64,000 bases of DNA from Rhodocollybia butyracea (lineage: Eukaryota > Basidiomycota > Agaricomycetes > Agaricales > Omphalotaceae), in the NCBI GenBank assembly GCA_015501585.1, contig JADNRY010000003.1, positions 124,001 to 188,000 on the forward strand, read 5' to 3'. The notes under the pieces were generated by a model. That model was not told the DNA's origin. It saw only the letters and a program-made list of their open reading frames with translations, and searched no databases. A program made the position numbers and the translations under genes. Positions 11,315 to 23,357 of the stretch are shown here, piece by piece (position 1 is the first letter of the stretch; every line of letters begins with the position of its first letter).

Positions 11315-12660
11315 CTACGTAAATCCATCAAATAGCCATCCAGTTGGCAGTTCCAAATATTCGTGCTTCCTGAGCTCGGCTGCAGAAGGGCGCTCGTCGG
11401 GATTGCTAGATCTGTTATCAAGATTACTTTCCCGGAATACACATAAATGAGCTTACATAGCGAAGCATTTCCGTCTAAAGTCGTCAGCCAGCTCGGACAA
11501 TATAATGTCTTCAGGAACTGGTGGAGGAAGTTTTGAGGACCACAACTATGAGCAAAATATGAGTGACCAGTACGGCGAACTTGACAGCTTCGTACCTTGA
11601 ACATAACTGCGACCACCTCTTCGCCGTTCCATGGCCTCACGCCAGTCCACATTTCAAGTGCAACACAACCCAGGCTCCAAATATCAACTTTAGCGGTATA
11701 TAATTTGCCTTGCGGATGAATGACTTCAGGCGCCATCCAATATACGGTCCCCTGCATTGGGGATGCTGCCCCACCTCCGGTGCGCTTTGACAAGGAAAAA
11801 CCTGAGATTTTACAGATGCCGTTCATCTCGATGAGGATATTGTCTGCTCTTAGGTCCTAAAGGGAAACGTAAAATCAAAAAGAAAACGCTAGTGACAAGC
11901 CAACCAACTCTATGCAATATATTCTTGGAATGGAGATACTCTAAACCGTCGAGTATCTGGCCAGTGAACGATTTGGTAGTGTCTTCCGTAAGCTTGCAGC
12001 GCTCAAGAAGATTTGCTATAGATCCACCAGGGACATATTCAAGGAAGCTGTGAAATCCAACAAATCGGTGACAGTGTTAAGAAGTAAGGAAGTTTAACAA
12101 ACATGCTCAGATTTGAGGGCGTTTCCTCAAAACCCAGATACTGCACGATGTTGGGATGATCAAGATCCTTCAACGTTTCAGTTTCCGACTTCAACGCCTG
12201 AATCAGCATAGCCTGTCTCTGACTATTGTCATTCGACGCAATCTCCACCTCCTTCACCGCCACCATCTCACCATTGCTGGTATTGAGCGCAAGATACACC
12301 CGGTCATAGGTTCCCTTACTGATAAGTTCACCTCGTACTAATTTAAAAGTCGCTACAAGAGCGTCAAATTGAGGGTCTCAAGATGAATGATGAGCACACA
12401 CTAGATCCAGATGCTGAAGGCGAATTGGAACTGTTTCCATCACTAGTACCCAGCGATGGTGTTGAGGTCAATGAAGACGGGGGTAGCGTGCTTGATCCAG
12501 ACGTTGAGCTAGATGTAATTGGCACGCTGATGTTCTCTATTTGCACTTTAAGTTTGGAAGGAGACAACGGTTTATTCCATAAGTCATCCGTGTCGTCTAG
12601 CATTTCTGTGGGCGAGGCCGTCGCAGAGGATGATGAAGATGAAGTTGGGGAATGAGGCAT
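11315..12660 (-). CDS. MAPKKK-derived predicted pseudokinase
   Basis: Six exons (12660-12402, 12352-12103, 12047-11909, 11856-11596, 11545-11457, 11405-11315) join to an uninterrupted 362-aa protein: an 85-residue Ser/Thr-rich N-terminus, then a complete kinase-shaped domain. It resembles the Bck1/Mkh1-type MAPKKK catalytic domain (FEETPSNLS, EYVPGGSI, TKSFTGQILDGLEYLHSKNILHRD, WMAPEVI, VDIWSLGCV). Catalytic motifs are eroded. The glycine loop reads SKGTYDRV where relatives have GKGTYGRV, HRDLK is HRDLR, and DFG is replaced by GFS, removing the Mg-binding Asp. The VAVK Lys and the HRD Asp remain. The long regulatory N-terminus of true MAPKKKs is absent. All splice phases are kept, so it is probably expressed and may act as a scaffold. 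An incidental ancestral loss of function is the alternative. Confidence 0.85.
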
Positions 12661-12964
12661 TGACCTAGGTGAGGACAAAGTGGTGGATATGGATAGAGAG
12701 TGAGTGCTTCAACAGCTTTTTGTTTCGGCAAGCAAATCACTGAACAGCCAGTTAACCATCCTACATCAGTGTTGCTTCACTCCCATCTAACGGTTGATGA
12801 TATGGGGATGGGGCAGTGCATGGAGCCGAAATTTAGACCGAAGCTTCATTGGTGAGCTTATGATTTATCGCCGGTGAGTGACTTGCCATTTATAAAGGTG
12901 TTCTTTGGCAAGATTGAAGAGCAATGCGCGCTTGAGCGCTAGACGCCCAAAATACTAGCGCCTA
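12661..12964. promoter_or_regulatory. Divergent promoter, kinase / CET1
   Basis: The 304 bp between two head-to-head start codons. A GCGC element (ttgagcgcta) lies at 12932-12941, about 25 bp before the CET1 start codon, and resembles elements in other promoters of this window. No ORF was recognised. Confidence 0.5.
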
Positions 12965-14058
12965 ATGTCTTCTTTACCACCTCTGTCATTATCGATCCTA
13001 GGCGTCGAACCTCTCGATGAATTCATCAAAGAAATTGCCGACTTTATCCACCATATGATATCTTCTAGACCTGATCTACCGGGAAATGTCGAAGTAGAAG
13101 CAAAAATAGGTATCTTAAGGGAACGAGGAGGAGGAGGGCGGGTGTTTCTTCCTGTTCTCGTCGAGACGAGTATGTGTGTGCTTCAGTTCTTGAGGTTTGT
13201 TTAGCAAAAACTCACTTCTCTCTGCTTTTCCCCTCAGTATTGAGACCAGATACAGTAGAGTGTCGATTTGAATCGAACATGACTGCTGTACGCCTGCAAT
13301 CCCCATTATCACCAGCGAACACCTTTTGACGCGTACTTTTTTACTTTCTATCCTACCAGGCCCAACACAAACACTTCAACACTCTCCTAAACGAACTGAA
13401 AATAACTTCATCCCAGCCAGGCTATGCATCCACTTCGCCTCTTGATTATCACCACCTATATCTCATAGACTCTTTCTACCCCTCCGAATCCAAGCCTGGC
13501 GACAGAGACAAAATACGCGTCACGCGTGATGAAAAAACGGGGACAGTGACAGAGTGTATGAAAAAGATTCGACTGGGCGATTTGAATATATATAGTCCGA
13601 AGAGGAATGCAGATTGGAGGGTTTCCGTTAATTTGGAAGTTCCTGGTGAGTTGTTATTCTAATAGTGTTTTACCAAGCTACCGCTGATGGTTTTGATGTA
13701 GTATCACATCCTGTGGGAACACCGACACATTCGCGGAGAAAAGATCGAATGAGCTATTCCCATGAAGAGTTTAATATTGATCTTACACAAGTTACTTCGA
13801 CCAACCCCGGAGGTGGTACAGTACGTGGCAGCTCTCACTTATCTATTTTTGTCATCTTCCTCATCTCTGTCTCAGCCCGAAATCCTACACGAACTCGAAG
13901 TAGAGATCGCACGACCTGCTCTTCTTTTATCGACCGCTGCCAAACGAGGAGACATGAGCGCTTCCGAACACGAACGAAACGCGTTTGATGAGCTTATACG
14001 GGCTTTTGTGAATAATGCGAGAATATTGGCTAGGAATGCTAGCGATAGCTGGCATTGA
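12965..14058 (+). CDS. CET1: mRNA 5'-triphosphatase, capping enzyme beta subunit
   Basis: Five exons (12965-13169, 13238-13287, 13360-13645, 13702-13820, 13876-14058) give 280 aa. This is the metal-dependent tunnel-fold RNA triphosphatase that removes the gamma-phosphate from nascent pre-mRNA as the first step of capping in the nucleus. Diagnostic strands are all present: EVEAKIG, TVECRFESNMT followed by AQHKHFNTLLN, KIRVTRDEKTG, CMKKIRLGDLNIYSP, DWRVSVNLEVP, RRKDRMSYSHE with FNIDLTQV, and HELEVEIARP. The paired Glu residues of the first and last motifs, which bind the metal in Cet1, are kept. The long N-terminal extension of budding yeast Cet1 is missing, as in other compact fungal homologues. 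All four introns are 54-72 nt, GT-AG. Confidence 0.93.
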
Positions 14059-14436
14059 GTTCTTTGGTACGGGTTTAAGTACTGATACTAATCCCTATTT
14101 ATGGCTTAAGAGAATGATGGTTCTTCGAATAAGGGTGCACGAGCTTGTTCGTTCCATCTTAAAGTACAGGGAAAAATATTCGACAACGGAACGAACTACA
14201 CGCAGCTAGAAGTTGCTAAATGCAGGCCACGCGAGTCATTAGGTTTCGAGATCATTATTGCGAGCATGTAAAAAAGTTGGCAGAGTAGACACAGCACTGC
14301 AACTTTCAAAGCCTTGGATGCTTTTGGATAGACATGACTCGCTGGCGAGCCGTCTAGGTTTCTAGCTCGCGAAAATTCAGTGCAGCATAGATGGACTCAA
14401 TCAGATTCGAAGGCCATCTTCAAGACCCATCGCATT
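14059..14436. other. Convergent 3' spacer
   Basis: The 378 bp between the stop codons of CET1 (plus strand) and the GCFC gene (minus strand). It would contain both 3' UTRs and polyadenylation signals. No ORF with recognisable content was seen. Confidence 0.6.
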
Positions 14437-17335
14437 TCAACCTAACCGTGATGCTACTCCAGGTACAACTAAATCCTTCGGAAGCATCGCAGCTACCTAA
14501 CAACACCAATCAGAATTGGCCTCCATTCGAGCGACAGATTAGTGGTCCTCACCTTCCTCAAAAGTTCCTCCCCTCCAACATCCCACCCACCATCAGCGAC
14601 ATCAACCATACATCCGTCCACAAGCCTCGTTATCAACTGACCAACCCCAAATAGCTCCCCAGTGCATTTCCTCCATCTCACAAGATTCATCACTAGTTTC
14701 ACCTGCCGAGCAAGGAATCGTATCCGTGCGGGGATGGATTCTGGGTTAAACGCAGATGACCCAGTTCCCGTGGCTGATGTGTGTTTAGCCAGTAATGTTT
14801 CGTTTGCTGTGATGGCTCTTGCAAAGCTTGTTATGACAGCCTTGTGGAAGACCTATAGAGAATGTCAATCTATGGCTTCTGAGGAAGATATCTTTCTCTA
14901 CTTACCTGAAGCCTAAGAGCGCCCTCGTCAACTTCAGATACGCTAGCTTCAAGTTCCTCGGCCAGATCCGCCACTCGTCGAATGTGGGAGCCAGAGTACA
15001 CGTCGAGAGCACCGGCTTCTATGATTTTAGATAACCTTGGAATTATGGCTGTAGACACCATCGACCCTACAAGATCGCCTTCGGGGCCCAGCTCTCGTAC
15101 TTCTCCGTCATTGGGATCTCCGATATGGCAGAATTCATATAAACCATGATACCACCTGAAGCTGTCTAGGCTCTTTGGGTCCTGTGAAAAAATAAAGAGG
15201 TCAGCCTCTTGTATAGAGATAACAAAGGGAAGGTGGGGGCATACCTGAATACAATCCCACCCAACAGACTCTAATCTTGCCCAAAATTCCCAAGCACTGA
15301 CAACTCCTAGCCCACCAAAGGCAGCTACATAACTTTCCTCATACTGCTTCCGCCACGTCCCCCATCTGCTCTTCGCGAGGTCCAGAAACTCTTTTGACTT
15401 GACGTCGACGAGAACATCACCCGTACGCGTGGCTATTGACCCTAACGCATCCTGATAAGCGGCTTGGTCAGGTAGAGGAAGGTCGGAATCTGTCCAGTAT
15501 CCCTCATCATCAATTTTTCCCTGCCTTGGTTGTACGTCCCTATATACCTGATATCGTGTACTACGATGATCCTGACGTCGGCGGCGAGCGACAATGGGAT
15601 CTTCTCTGCGGATTTCTCGACCGAATTCATCAAAAGTTGGTTCACTGGGAGTGTCGTCTGGAGCATTTGGTAATGGTCCCAGGAAAGTGGTGAGATCGTC
15701 TTCCATGTCCTGTAACCTACGCTTGTTGATGATATCATGACGCTCTCGAAGAATAGATAGTTGTTCGTCTTCAAGATTCTCGAGCAATGGATACTAGATT
15801 AGTAGGTTAAGTAAGAGTATGTACAAGTTATGGACGCGAAACCGACCTTTTCATCCAAGAAAGCTGCGACACTTTCGACCCAGTCACTAAAAGTGCTGAA
15901 CCAAGCTCTTTTCTCTTCTGCTTTTTCGACTAGAGCCCGAAGTTCCTTTTCCCTAGCGTCGACTTGGTCACGCTCTTGGGCAAGAGTGTTCAAGCTGGTA
16001 GTATTTGACGCATGCGATGTAGTTAATTGCGCTAATTGCTGTGTTAGCCGTGCAAGCGCAGGCCCAAGAGTCGGTATGGGGGTGGTTGGAGGTACTGCGG
16101 GCAACACGATCAGATGGGCAACGCAAAACGCAAATCCACTTACTTGGAGCGGGGACATAGGTCTGTTTCACCGGTTTGGAAGAGGGTGAATCAGACGTGA
16201 GATGACCACCTCGCCGTAGCTGCTCGAATTCCCATTCCGTAGATTCTTCATCTTCATTCGTGCTACAAAGACAGGTCAGTATGTATTAAAATAGTTTTTA
16301 TGAGACATACGCTTCAGTGATCAACTCTTGCATCATTTCGCGCCGTTTGCTAGCCTCGGCCTTGCGTGACTTTTTGCCTAGCGCAATACGCTCCTGTGCA
16401 CTGGTGTATTCCGCGAACTCTGCTCGATCAGGACCGTCAGACGAGTCCAAATTATGAAAAAAAGACATACCATCATCACCTTCACCTAATTCGTCTTCTT
16501 CTCTAACAAGCCTGCTTTCAGGATGAGGGCCCTGGTCTTCCACTCTCCGCGTGACAGACAAGGATATGTAGTCTTCGGAAGAAGAAACACCAGTTTTCCG
16601 GACACGTTCACGACGTTCCTTGGCTTGTTTGATAGTTGACTCGGTGTGTATCAGAGTGTCGGCGTCTGCGGGTCAGGTTAGATAAATTCAATGGAAAGGG
16701 CTTTCAAGATGCACCTGTAATGTCAACTACGGATACGTCTTCCAAGTCCATCGAAATATCCATAGACATGTCTGCATCGTAAGGATCTGAAGTATCTGGT
16801 GGGGGTGGGGGTGCTCGTGAAGTAGGCGTGTTTTTCTTGAGTTCTTTGAGATATGCTTCATTATATGTTGGCCCGTTGCGACTGGGGGAAATGGATGCCT
16901 GGTCGAGGTTGTCTGGTATGCTTCTAGATTCGAGATAAGATGCAACCACTAGAGAAATTAAAACACTTACGAAGGATGTTTACCAAGAGACAAATTCCTA
17001 CTGAGTTTCGATTTCTTCAGTTTGAATACTTCGCCTGCAGAATCCTAAAGAAAAAGGCCTGTCTTCTTAGAAATCTCGCTCTACCAAGCACTAGAAACGC
17101 GCACCTCATCATCTTCAGCACCAAAACTTAATCTCGATTTTGGCCGCGACTTTTTCGTTCGGTCTTTAAACTTTTTCACAGCCGACAGCGGTGATTCCGA
17201 ACCCAGTTCTGTTTGAGCTTCGGACGCGGTTTCGATTGTGGAGGTGGCTTCGCTTTCATTGTTAGCATCGATTTGTGGTTCTGGTGAAAGGCCTCGTGTT
17301 CGTGGTGTGGGTTTGGATTTAGGTCGTTTGAACAT
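14437..17335 (-). CDS. GCFC-domain (PAXBP1/GCF-like) splicing factor
   Basis: About ten exons from ATG 17335 to the stop at 14437. The N-terminus is basic and disordered (MFKRPKSKPTPRTR), then carries the typical SRLSFGAEDDE-DSAGEVFKLKKSKLSRNL. The middle contains a coiled coil (LARLTQQLAQLTTS, EKELRALVEKAEEKRAWFSTFSDWVESVAAFLDEK). The C-terminal GCFC domain has SKEFLDLAKSRWGTWRKQYEESYVAAFG, FWARLESVGWDC, SFRWYHGL and LVGSMVSTAIIPRLSKIIE. It ends with a 3' exon coding VFHKAVITSF...RFLARQVKLVMNLVRWRK and a last exon (AAMLPKDLVVPG). Members of this family act in spliceosome disassembly or intron-lariat complexes. The gene starts 115 bp after the stop of the Rad60-like gene on the same strand. 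Confidence 0.9.
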
Positions 17336-17449
17336 GAGAGTTATGTAAAAGGAGTGTCATAGTAAATTGACTCAAATGTGCGAAACCGTGATAGCTGAAT
17401 ACATACACATAAATACGAAGCTGGATAATCCTGGGATAGAAGAATAACA

Positions 17450-19251
17450 CTACAGATCAACAACCTCAACCATATCCCCATCCTCAAGGTCATAACCCCC
17501 AATCTCGTCATCATTTCCAGCCTTCTCACCTTCAATCCTCAATTGCGGTATCTTGCCACTTGTCGCACTACCAAAACTCTTCGACTTTTTTTGCGCAGAA
17601 ACATTTCCCTCTGCGAAGATCACAGGATACTTTTCCGCCAACCCAGCCTTCTTCAAGAACGCCTTGACGATGGCTCCGCACTTGGTTGTTGACCTGACAT
17701 TGAGCATGATGTCTTTGGAAGTCAGACCAGAACGAAGGACGATTTTGAATTTATCCTGATCATCATCTTCTCCCTTTTTGCCGCCGCCAGTACCTGCTTC
17801 TGTTTGAGATTCAGCATCGGACTGATTATTTTTTGCGATGATTTCGATTTCAGGGTCGGGTTCGTCATCAGAATCAGAATCAGCGAGGTCGATGACATTT
17901 GGGTCAGTGTTCTGGGGCTTGGTAGATTTAGGTTGGGTTGATTTAGTGGACTGTTCAGCGCGTAAACGTTCCGCTGCTGTCTTTTTATTGTAGTCATATG
18001 TGGGTGCGTCGCAAGCAACTGCAACAGCCATTTCATGAGTTGGGGCGGGCGTGGCATAGAAAGACTAACCGAAATCTGCGTTACTCCAAATCCCAAGAGT
18101 CTGAGGGGTTACAGAGGAGAAGATTCGCTTTCCTCGGTACATCATGACGAGTTTTTCGATCAACACTCTTGCCTCTTCAGCCACATTCTCAAACAGCTCA
18201 AAAAAATTGTCGGTCTGGTGATGGTGAGCACGGGTATGAATGAGCCGAGCACAACAAGATCAAGGTAATAACACACTCTGTCCATTTTGAAAGCCCAAAC
18301 CTGCTGCTTCCCATATTCATTCATTGGATGTGGTTCCCATTTAACAGTAATGTCTACAGCATCCCTCCTCCAATAGGTTCGACCGAAGAAGACGTGTGAC
18401 CTATCAATTCGGATTGGGATTTGACGTTTTGAGCTATTTTAGCAAGTTGTGGGTCCAGGACAAATGTGTCCTCTTCTTCGTAATCGTCTTCGGCCTCTGG
18501 CGAAGATTTACGCTGGCCACCGAGTTGATTCCTAGGACAAGCTTAGTAAAATAGATGTTACCTGATGGATGACGGACCTTATAATCTGCCTCGCATTTTC
18601 CAACTGGTACTGCGGTATGGCAGGAGGTGGTGTGATTGATTTAGAACGCGCGCGTTTGGTTTCTGTACGCTTCCGTTTGAGTTTATTGTCCTGCATATTT
18701 CCAACATCCTGTATTGTTATAGAGTCGTCACTATCAGACGAGGACACTTCCTGAGATAAAAGACTAGTGAAAGTTCAGCGCGCGTGTTTTCGCGACGACA
18801 GCTGAGGCACTTACCGATCAAGTTTCTTTTTCGTCTGATACTTTTTCAAAGGGCTTTTATCACTCTTTTTGCTCTTGCTGTCTTTTGGCCGACGCGTAGA
18901 ATTGTCACTATCACTATCAGTCTCTACAATTTTCGTAGATGTCTTCTTTTTCTGTTCCTTTTCTGAATAAAATGTAAATAATACATGTTAGACTCAAGTA
19001 AATGGATTACCTTTGCTTATTTTACGCAGCTTTGCCCAGCTCTCTTTGTCTCTGCCACGATTCCGCATAAACATCTCATCGTCGTCTTGGACATTGTCGT
19101 AGGTTATTTGGTGTGAAGATGATCCTTGTGTAGGCGCAGCAGAGCTAGAGGCCACAGGTCCTTTAGGCAGCGCTTTAGGAAGAGGCTTTGGTCGAGGAAC
19201 AGGGACTGGTCTTGGAGCCATGCTGAGGTACTTAAACGATCTAACGCCCAT
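17450..19251 (-). CDS. Rad60/Esc2/NIP45-like protein, two SUMO-like domains
   Basis: About six exons from ATG 19251 (or the in-frame ATG 19221). The N-terminus is Lys/Ser-rich with acidic SIM-like patches (SSDSDDSITIQDV). SUMO-like domain 1 reads DITVKWEPHPMNEYG...DNFFELFENVAEEARVLIEKLVMMYRGKRIF. A linker with NVIDLADSDSDD (SUMO-interacting motif) follows. SUMO-like domain 2 is KFKIVLRSGLTSKDIMLNVRSTTKCGAIVKAFLKKAGL...DLEDGDMVEVVDL. Proteins of this family support SUMO-dependent genome stability. One break: between DPQLAKIAQNVKS and DAVDITVKW the frame must move by one base near 18362-18370, a GGAGGAGGG run. No acceptable intron explains it, so a missing G or a real mutation is implied. Confidence 0.85.
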
Positions 19252-19370
19252 TACACACCCGTGGGAGTTCTCGGCGCGCTAATGCCGATCTCCGCAGTTC
19301 CTTCTTCGTTCACAAATCTCAGCAGGCTGTCAGTAATCTTCCCTCAGTAATCTTCCCTCTTTTTCATGCC
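19252..19370. promoter_or_regulatory. Short divergent promoter
   Basis: Only 119 bp separate the start codons of the Rad60-like gene (minus) and the membrane-protein gene (plus), so the genes very likely share regulatory sequence. A 14-bp tandem duplication (cagtaatcttccct twice) lies at about 19329-19356, just upstream of the plus-strand ATG. Confidence 0.5.
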
Positions 19371-21162
19371 ATGACGGATATCCCCCGTATCTCGACGACC
19401 TTTGCAGACGTTGAATCCGGTTCTTCGTCGCCGGTTCTTACTGGCCTCGACTCATCATCTGCTCTGATACTCGTGCATGACGATGACGAAGAAGACAGTC
19501 CCATATTCGAAGAAAATCTAGAAGATGGTGACCAAGATGAATATAATTCGATATTCCGCCCTTATATCCAGCCGCTAACCCCAGTAACAACCTTCCTATA
19601 CCTCTTTTCGCCGTATCTCAAGCTCGGAGCCATTCTTTTGCCCAATGCAGACATGCCCCTGAAGCTTAGTCTTCCTGCGCTGATTTTGTTTGCCGTTCTA
19701 GCGGCATTCGCCAGGCAGATCTGGTATATGCTTTCTCGGTATCTGCGGAAAGGAGACCTTGAAGACGTACTACTGGACGCTTTTACTCACTCAAAAGGAA
19801 GCAGACGAGCAAAGGAACGTTTTCGGGAAATTGTTAGAACAGGCACCCGAGTCTTGACAGGGACGTTTAGGCTATTTTTGGCAACCATCTATCTTCGCGG
19901 TATGCGCCAACTTCATTGCTATTGCTAAATCTAATTATGTTGCTTGCAGAGGCTGCCCATGCACTGATTCCCTCGTTTCCATCCGACATTTACATCTCAA
20001 ACTGGGCATTCACTCTTGTATTGGCGGTATTACTTTTTCCATTCGTCATTGCTCAATCACTCGCCAGCAAACGAGTAATCTATACCTCTTGGGCCTCCAT
20101 TCTCACTTATTTGTTGTGGTTTATATGTGTCGTCTACTCGCATGCTCATGGATCCCTTACGGTCAACCCCGGCTGGCTACGAATGGGTTCCCTCTGGCAA
20201 GGCATTAGTGGGTATATATTTGTATATTTTATTCTTATTCTTATCTCTTCACAGCTACCATCGCCTTTACATTCACCTCTTCCTCAACTCTCACTTTGTA
20301 TGCTTCTCTGAAAGCCAGTACACGCGCTGCAAACTCTGCAGCCTCAAAGAGTCCACTCTCACGCTCGTTCAAACTTATTTCTATCATATCTGTAGCCCTA
20401 GCGATCTGTTTCACTTTCCCCTTGTTAGTGTTTGCCGCATTTCCCAACAAACCTCAAGTCGTGAGTTGCGTCTTTTTTTTGTGACGGGTTAATATCTTAT
20501 ATTTGCTTCAGCAGGACACACCTAGCGATCGCCTAGGTCCATTCATCCTATCTCTCGGCGCTCTCACTTTGCTTCTGGGTATCCCTTCTATCATCGTCAC
20601 AACCCCGTCCCTTCCTATCCCAGAGCGCGTTCGACGCAATACCACGATCCCCCTGTCCAAAACCTTACTTTTCGTCATTGTCACTGTCCTCTCCCTCCTA
20701 CCCGCCAAGATATCCCATGTATGCAGTGATATAGTCATTGTATGTGCTCTAGCCGCAACCTATTTCCTTCCGGGTGCGTACTCGTTGCATTCCTTGTTTT
20801 TTTTCTCAACTAAACAACTCTTTCCAGCCCTGGTTCACATAACAACCCACTTTTTCAAACGCCCTCTTTCCATAGTTATGCCTACTCTTCCCACAACACC
20901 ACACAATCCCAATCAAACGACCTTTTCATCTTCTTTCACCTCTCTCCCTCCTTTACCGGACTCTTCTATGGGACCTATATCATCGACGTCGACGGAGCCA
21001 AATTCGGCTAATGATCCGCTTTTGCAGAGGAAAGAGCTGATGCTCCAGCGGAAGCAGTTTGGGAAGAGGATTGTGTGGGATATCGGGGTCTGGGTGTTGT
21101 TGTTGCCTGTTGGTGGGGGTGGATTTGTTTGGGCTATAGGAAGGATCGCGGGGAAGTGGTAA
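19371..21162 (+). CDS. Polytopic membrane protein, possible amino-acid transporter-like
   Basis: Five exons (19371-19899, 19950-20207, 20255-20460, 20512-20773, 20828-21162), 529 aa. After an acidic N-terminus (HDDDEEDSPIFEENLEDGDQ) there are about ten hydrophobic segments, including LSLPALILFAVLAAF, WAFTLVLAVLLFPFVIA, SWASILTYLLWFICVVY, the run LWQGITTIAFTFTSS, FKLISIISVALAICFTFPLLVFAAF, FILSLGALTLLLGIPSIIV, LLFVIVTVLSLLPA and a final VWDIGVWVLLLPVGGGGFVWAIG. The layout resembles the amino acid/auxin permease superfamily (fungal Aa_trans proteins), but I see no decisive signature, so the transported substrate is unknown. A hydrophilic Ser/Thr-rich loop precedes the last segment. All intron phases close. 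Confidence 0.8.
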
Positions 21163-22221
21163 CGCGACAAGGCGACGGTAAAAACATGTACAAAGTGATG
21201 CACACAAGAATGGAAATAATGTCCTGGTCTCCACCATTTTTCAACCCGAACGCTGGACGTCGTAGGGTCTACACAAGTATTTAGCAAGTGTACTACATAA
21301 TCTTCTAGCTTGTAAAGTATTACGGAACTTTTTTTCCCTTCTTTGCACTGTTACTTGGACTAGGGACTGTGTTGTTTTCTCTATCGAGTATGTAGGCGCA
21401 ATTTTGATGTGTACAATTTTCCTTCGTTGCGATGCTTTCTAATCTTAACAATGACGTCGGAGATGCTCTTAGCCGGCACTTCCACCTACTTTTATCCTCC
21501 AGGTAAGGTGACGAGATACCCGCAGAAAGGATGGGCTAGAAACGATTAGCTAACCACCAAATTGATGCCTTCTATCAAGATAAGGTAAGATTCACCTTCG
21601 ACAGAAAGAGGATGAGGAGGGTAATAAGTTAATAACGTTTAGTATCATAGGACAAAGGACTCTTCACCATGAAATTGGCGCTACGGCAGGTGTGAAAACC
21701 CCAATTCCAGTACACAAGGTAAATTGAGTCTTGTAGGGAGACTTAAACATACCAAGTGTTAATGAGAAAGCTAGGGGACAGCTAGGGGATCACGGTGGGC
21801 TAAAATTCCATGAATGAAGTGAGGAGAATAAGTATGTGACTCGCGACTCTTGAATGAGCACAAACACCGCTGGCCAAAGGTGGGAAACACAAACTCAGTT
21901 TAGATACAGTTCAGGGAGTAGTTATGAAATCCACTTCCGCACTCCGTGACACGGTCGTGACGTGACTGGACGCTTGAAGCGTAGTGAGCAGTCTGAGCTC
22001 GGTCTAAGCTTCATGACGAGAAATTTAGCTCATATCCACTGAAGCTCCACATTTTTCGGCTGCAACGACGCGTAAATATTAGATATTTGAGAATTGGGAG
22101 CTCGAAACGTTGCCGAATGGCGACGTAGCATCCGGACGGAACTTTACGATTTAAGGAAAAACGTGCTTCCGATTTCGCACGAGTGTCCCGACGCGCCTTT
22201 TTCCCTTTACCACAAACAACC
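21163..22221. other. Long 5' flank of the porin gene
   Basis: About 1.06 kb without a credible ORF. It should hold the 3' UTR of the membrane-protein gene and the porin promoter. An imperfect tandem repeat (agctagggga twice) is at 21770-21790. Several gactcg/gacgtg motifs occur near 21840-21970. No RNA gene or transposon was recognised. Confidence 0.55.
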
Positions 22222-23357
22222 ATGTCTCTTCCTCAACCTGTCCCTCCTTCCTGGAAAGTTCGTAAAATATCTTTCTTACTTTCGGAACTCTACTCATTAA
22301 GAAATAAACTTCTTAGGATCTTGGAAAGTCTTCCAACGACCTTCTGGGCAAGGACTTTCCGTTCCACCACACTTCCTTGGAAATTAAAACCAAGGCTAAC
22401 GATGTCACCTTCAAAGTTGCGGGAAACAACACCGCAGGTGCCATTGTCGGTGATCTTGAGGCCAAGTACACTAACAAAATCCATGGTGTCACCCTCACCA
22501 ACACCTGGACCACTGCCAATGTTTTGAAGAGTCAGGTTGAACTCGAGAACCAGATTGCCAAAGGCCTCAAGCTCGACATTTTGTCTACCCTTGCTCCTGA
22601 GAAAGGTACCAAGACCGCTGCTATCAACGCTGCGTTCAAACAATCTGGTCTTCACACTCGTGCTGCTCTTGACGTGTTCAAGGTAAGTATGCAGCTTACT
22701 TTCTTTCATAGTTTTTCTCAAAATTGGCAAGGGCCCCACATTTACAGCTGATGCTGTTGTTGGACGTGACGGATTCCTCATTGGTGGAGAGACCGCATAC
22801 AATGTTACCGAGGGTAACATTACGCGCTATGCCGCTGCCATCGGCTACAATGCTCCCGAATACGCAGTCACCGTCCATGGTCTCAACAACTTCCGTACCT
22901 TCTCCGCTAGCTACTACCACCGTGTAAGCCCTGACATTGAGGCTGGTGCCAAAGCTGTCTACGACTCGAAAGCCACCACTGGTGGTGTTGCCCTTGAAGT
23001 TGGTACCAAAGTGTGAGTCCTTGTTTATTGTATCTTTAATTAGGTCTTACTGAATTCCCTCAGTTATCTTGACCCTGCTGCTTTTGTCAAGGCCAAGATC
23101 AACAACGTCGGTGTTATCGCTCTTGGTGAGTAAACGTTCATCTGCGAATGTACTTTTTGCCAATGGAATTGTGTAGGCTACACTCAGGCTCTTCGCCCTG
23201 GTGTGAAACTTGGCCTTGGTCTTGCTGTTGATACCCAAAAGCTCAACCAGGTTTCTCCAAGTGGCCCTGCCCACAAGGTCAGTAATTTGTTTTGTACAGA
23301 TCCTGTTTTCTAACAGAACGCAAATAGGTTGGCGCAAGCTTCACTTTTGACTCATAG
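22222..23357 (+). CDS. POR1: Mitochondrial outer-membrane porin (VDAC)
   Basis: Six exons (22222-22257, 22317-22682, 22732-23012, 23064-23125, 23177-23277, 23328-23357) give 291 aa, the normal length for fungal VDAC. The beta-barrel forms the general metabolite channel of the outer mitochondrial membrane. Characteristic parts are the N-terminal PPSWKDLGKSSNDLLGKDF, alternating amphipathic strands (LEIKTKANDVTFKVAG, HGVTLTNTW), the eukaryotic porin signature region around YNAPEYAVTVHGLNNFRTFSASYYHRV, VALEVGTKV, and the C-terminal HKVGASFTFDS. The first coding exon contains only 12 codons and the last only 9 plus the stop. Codon use is strongly GCC/AAG/CTC-rich, as expected of a highly expressed gene. 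Confidence 0.95.

Noticed and set aside
16949..16975. 22-nt intron in the GCFC gene
   Set aside because: Too short; the next acceptor gives a 47-nt intron in the right phase.
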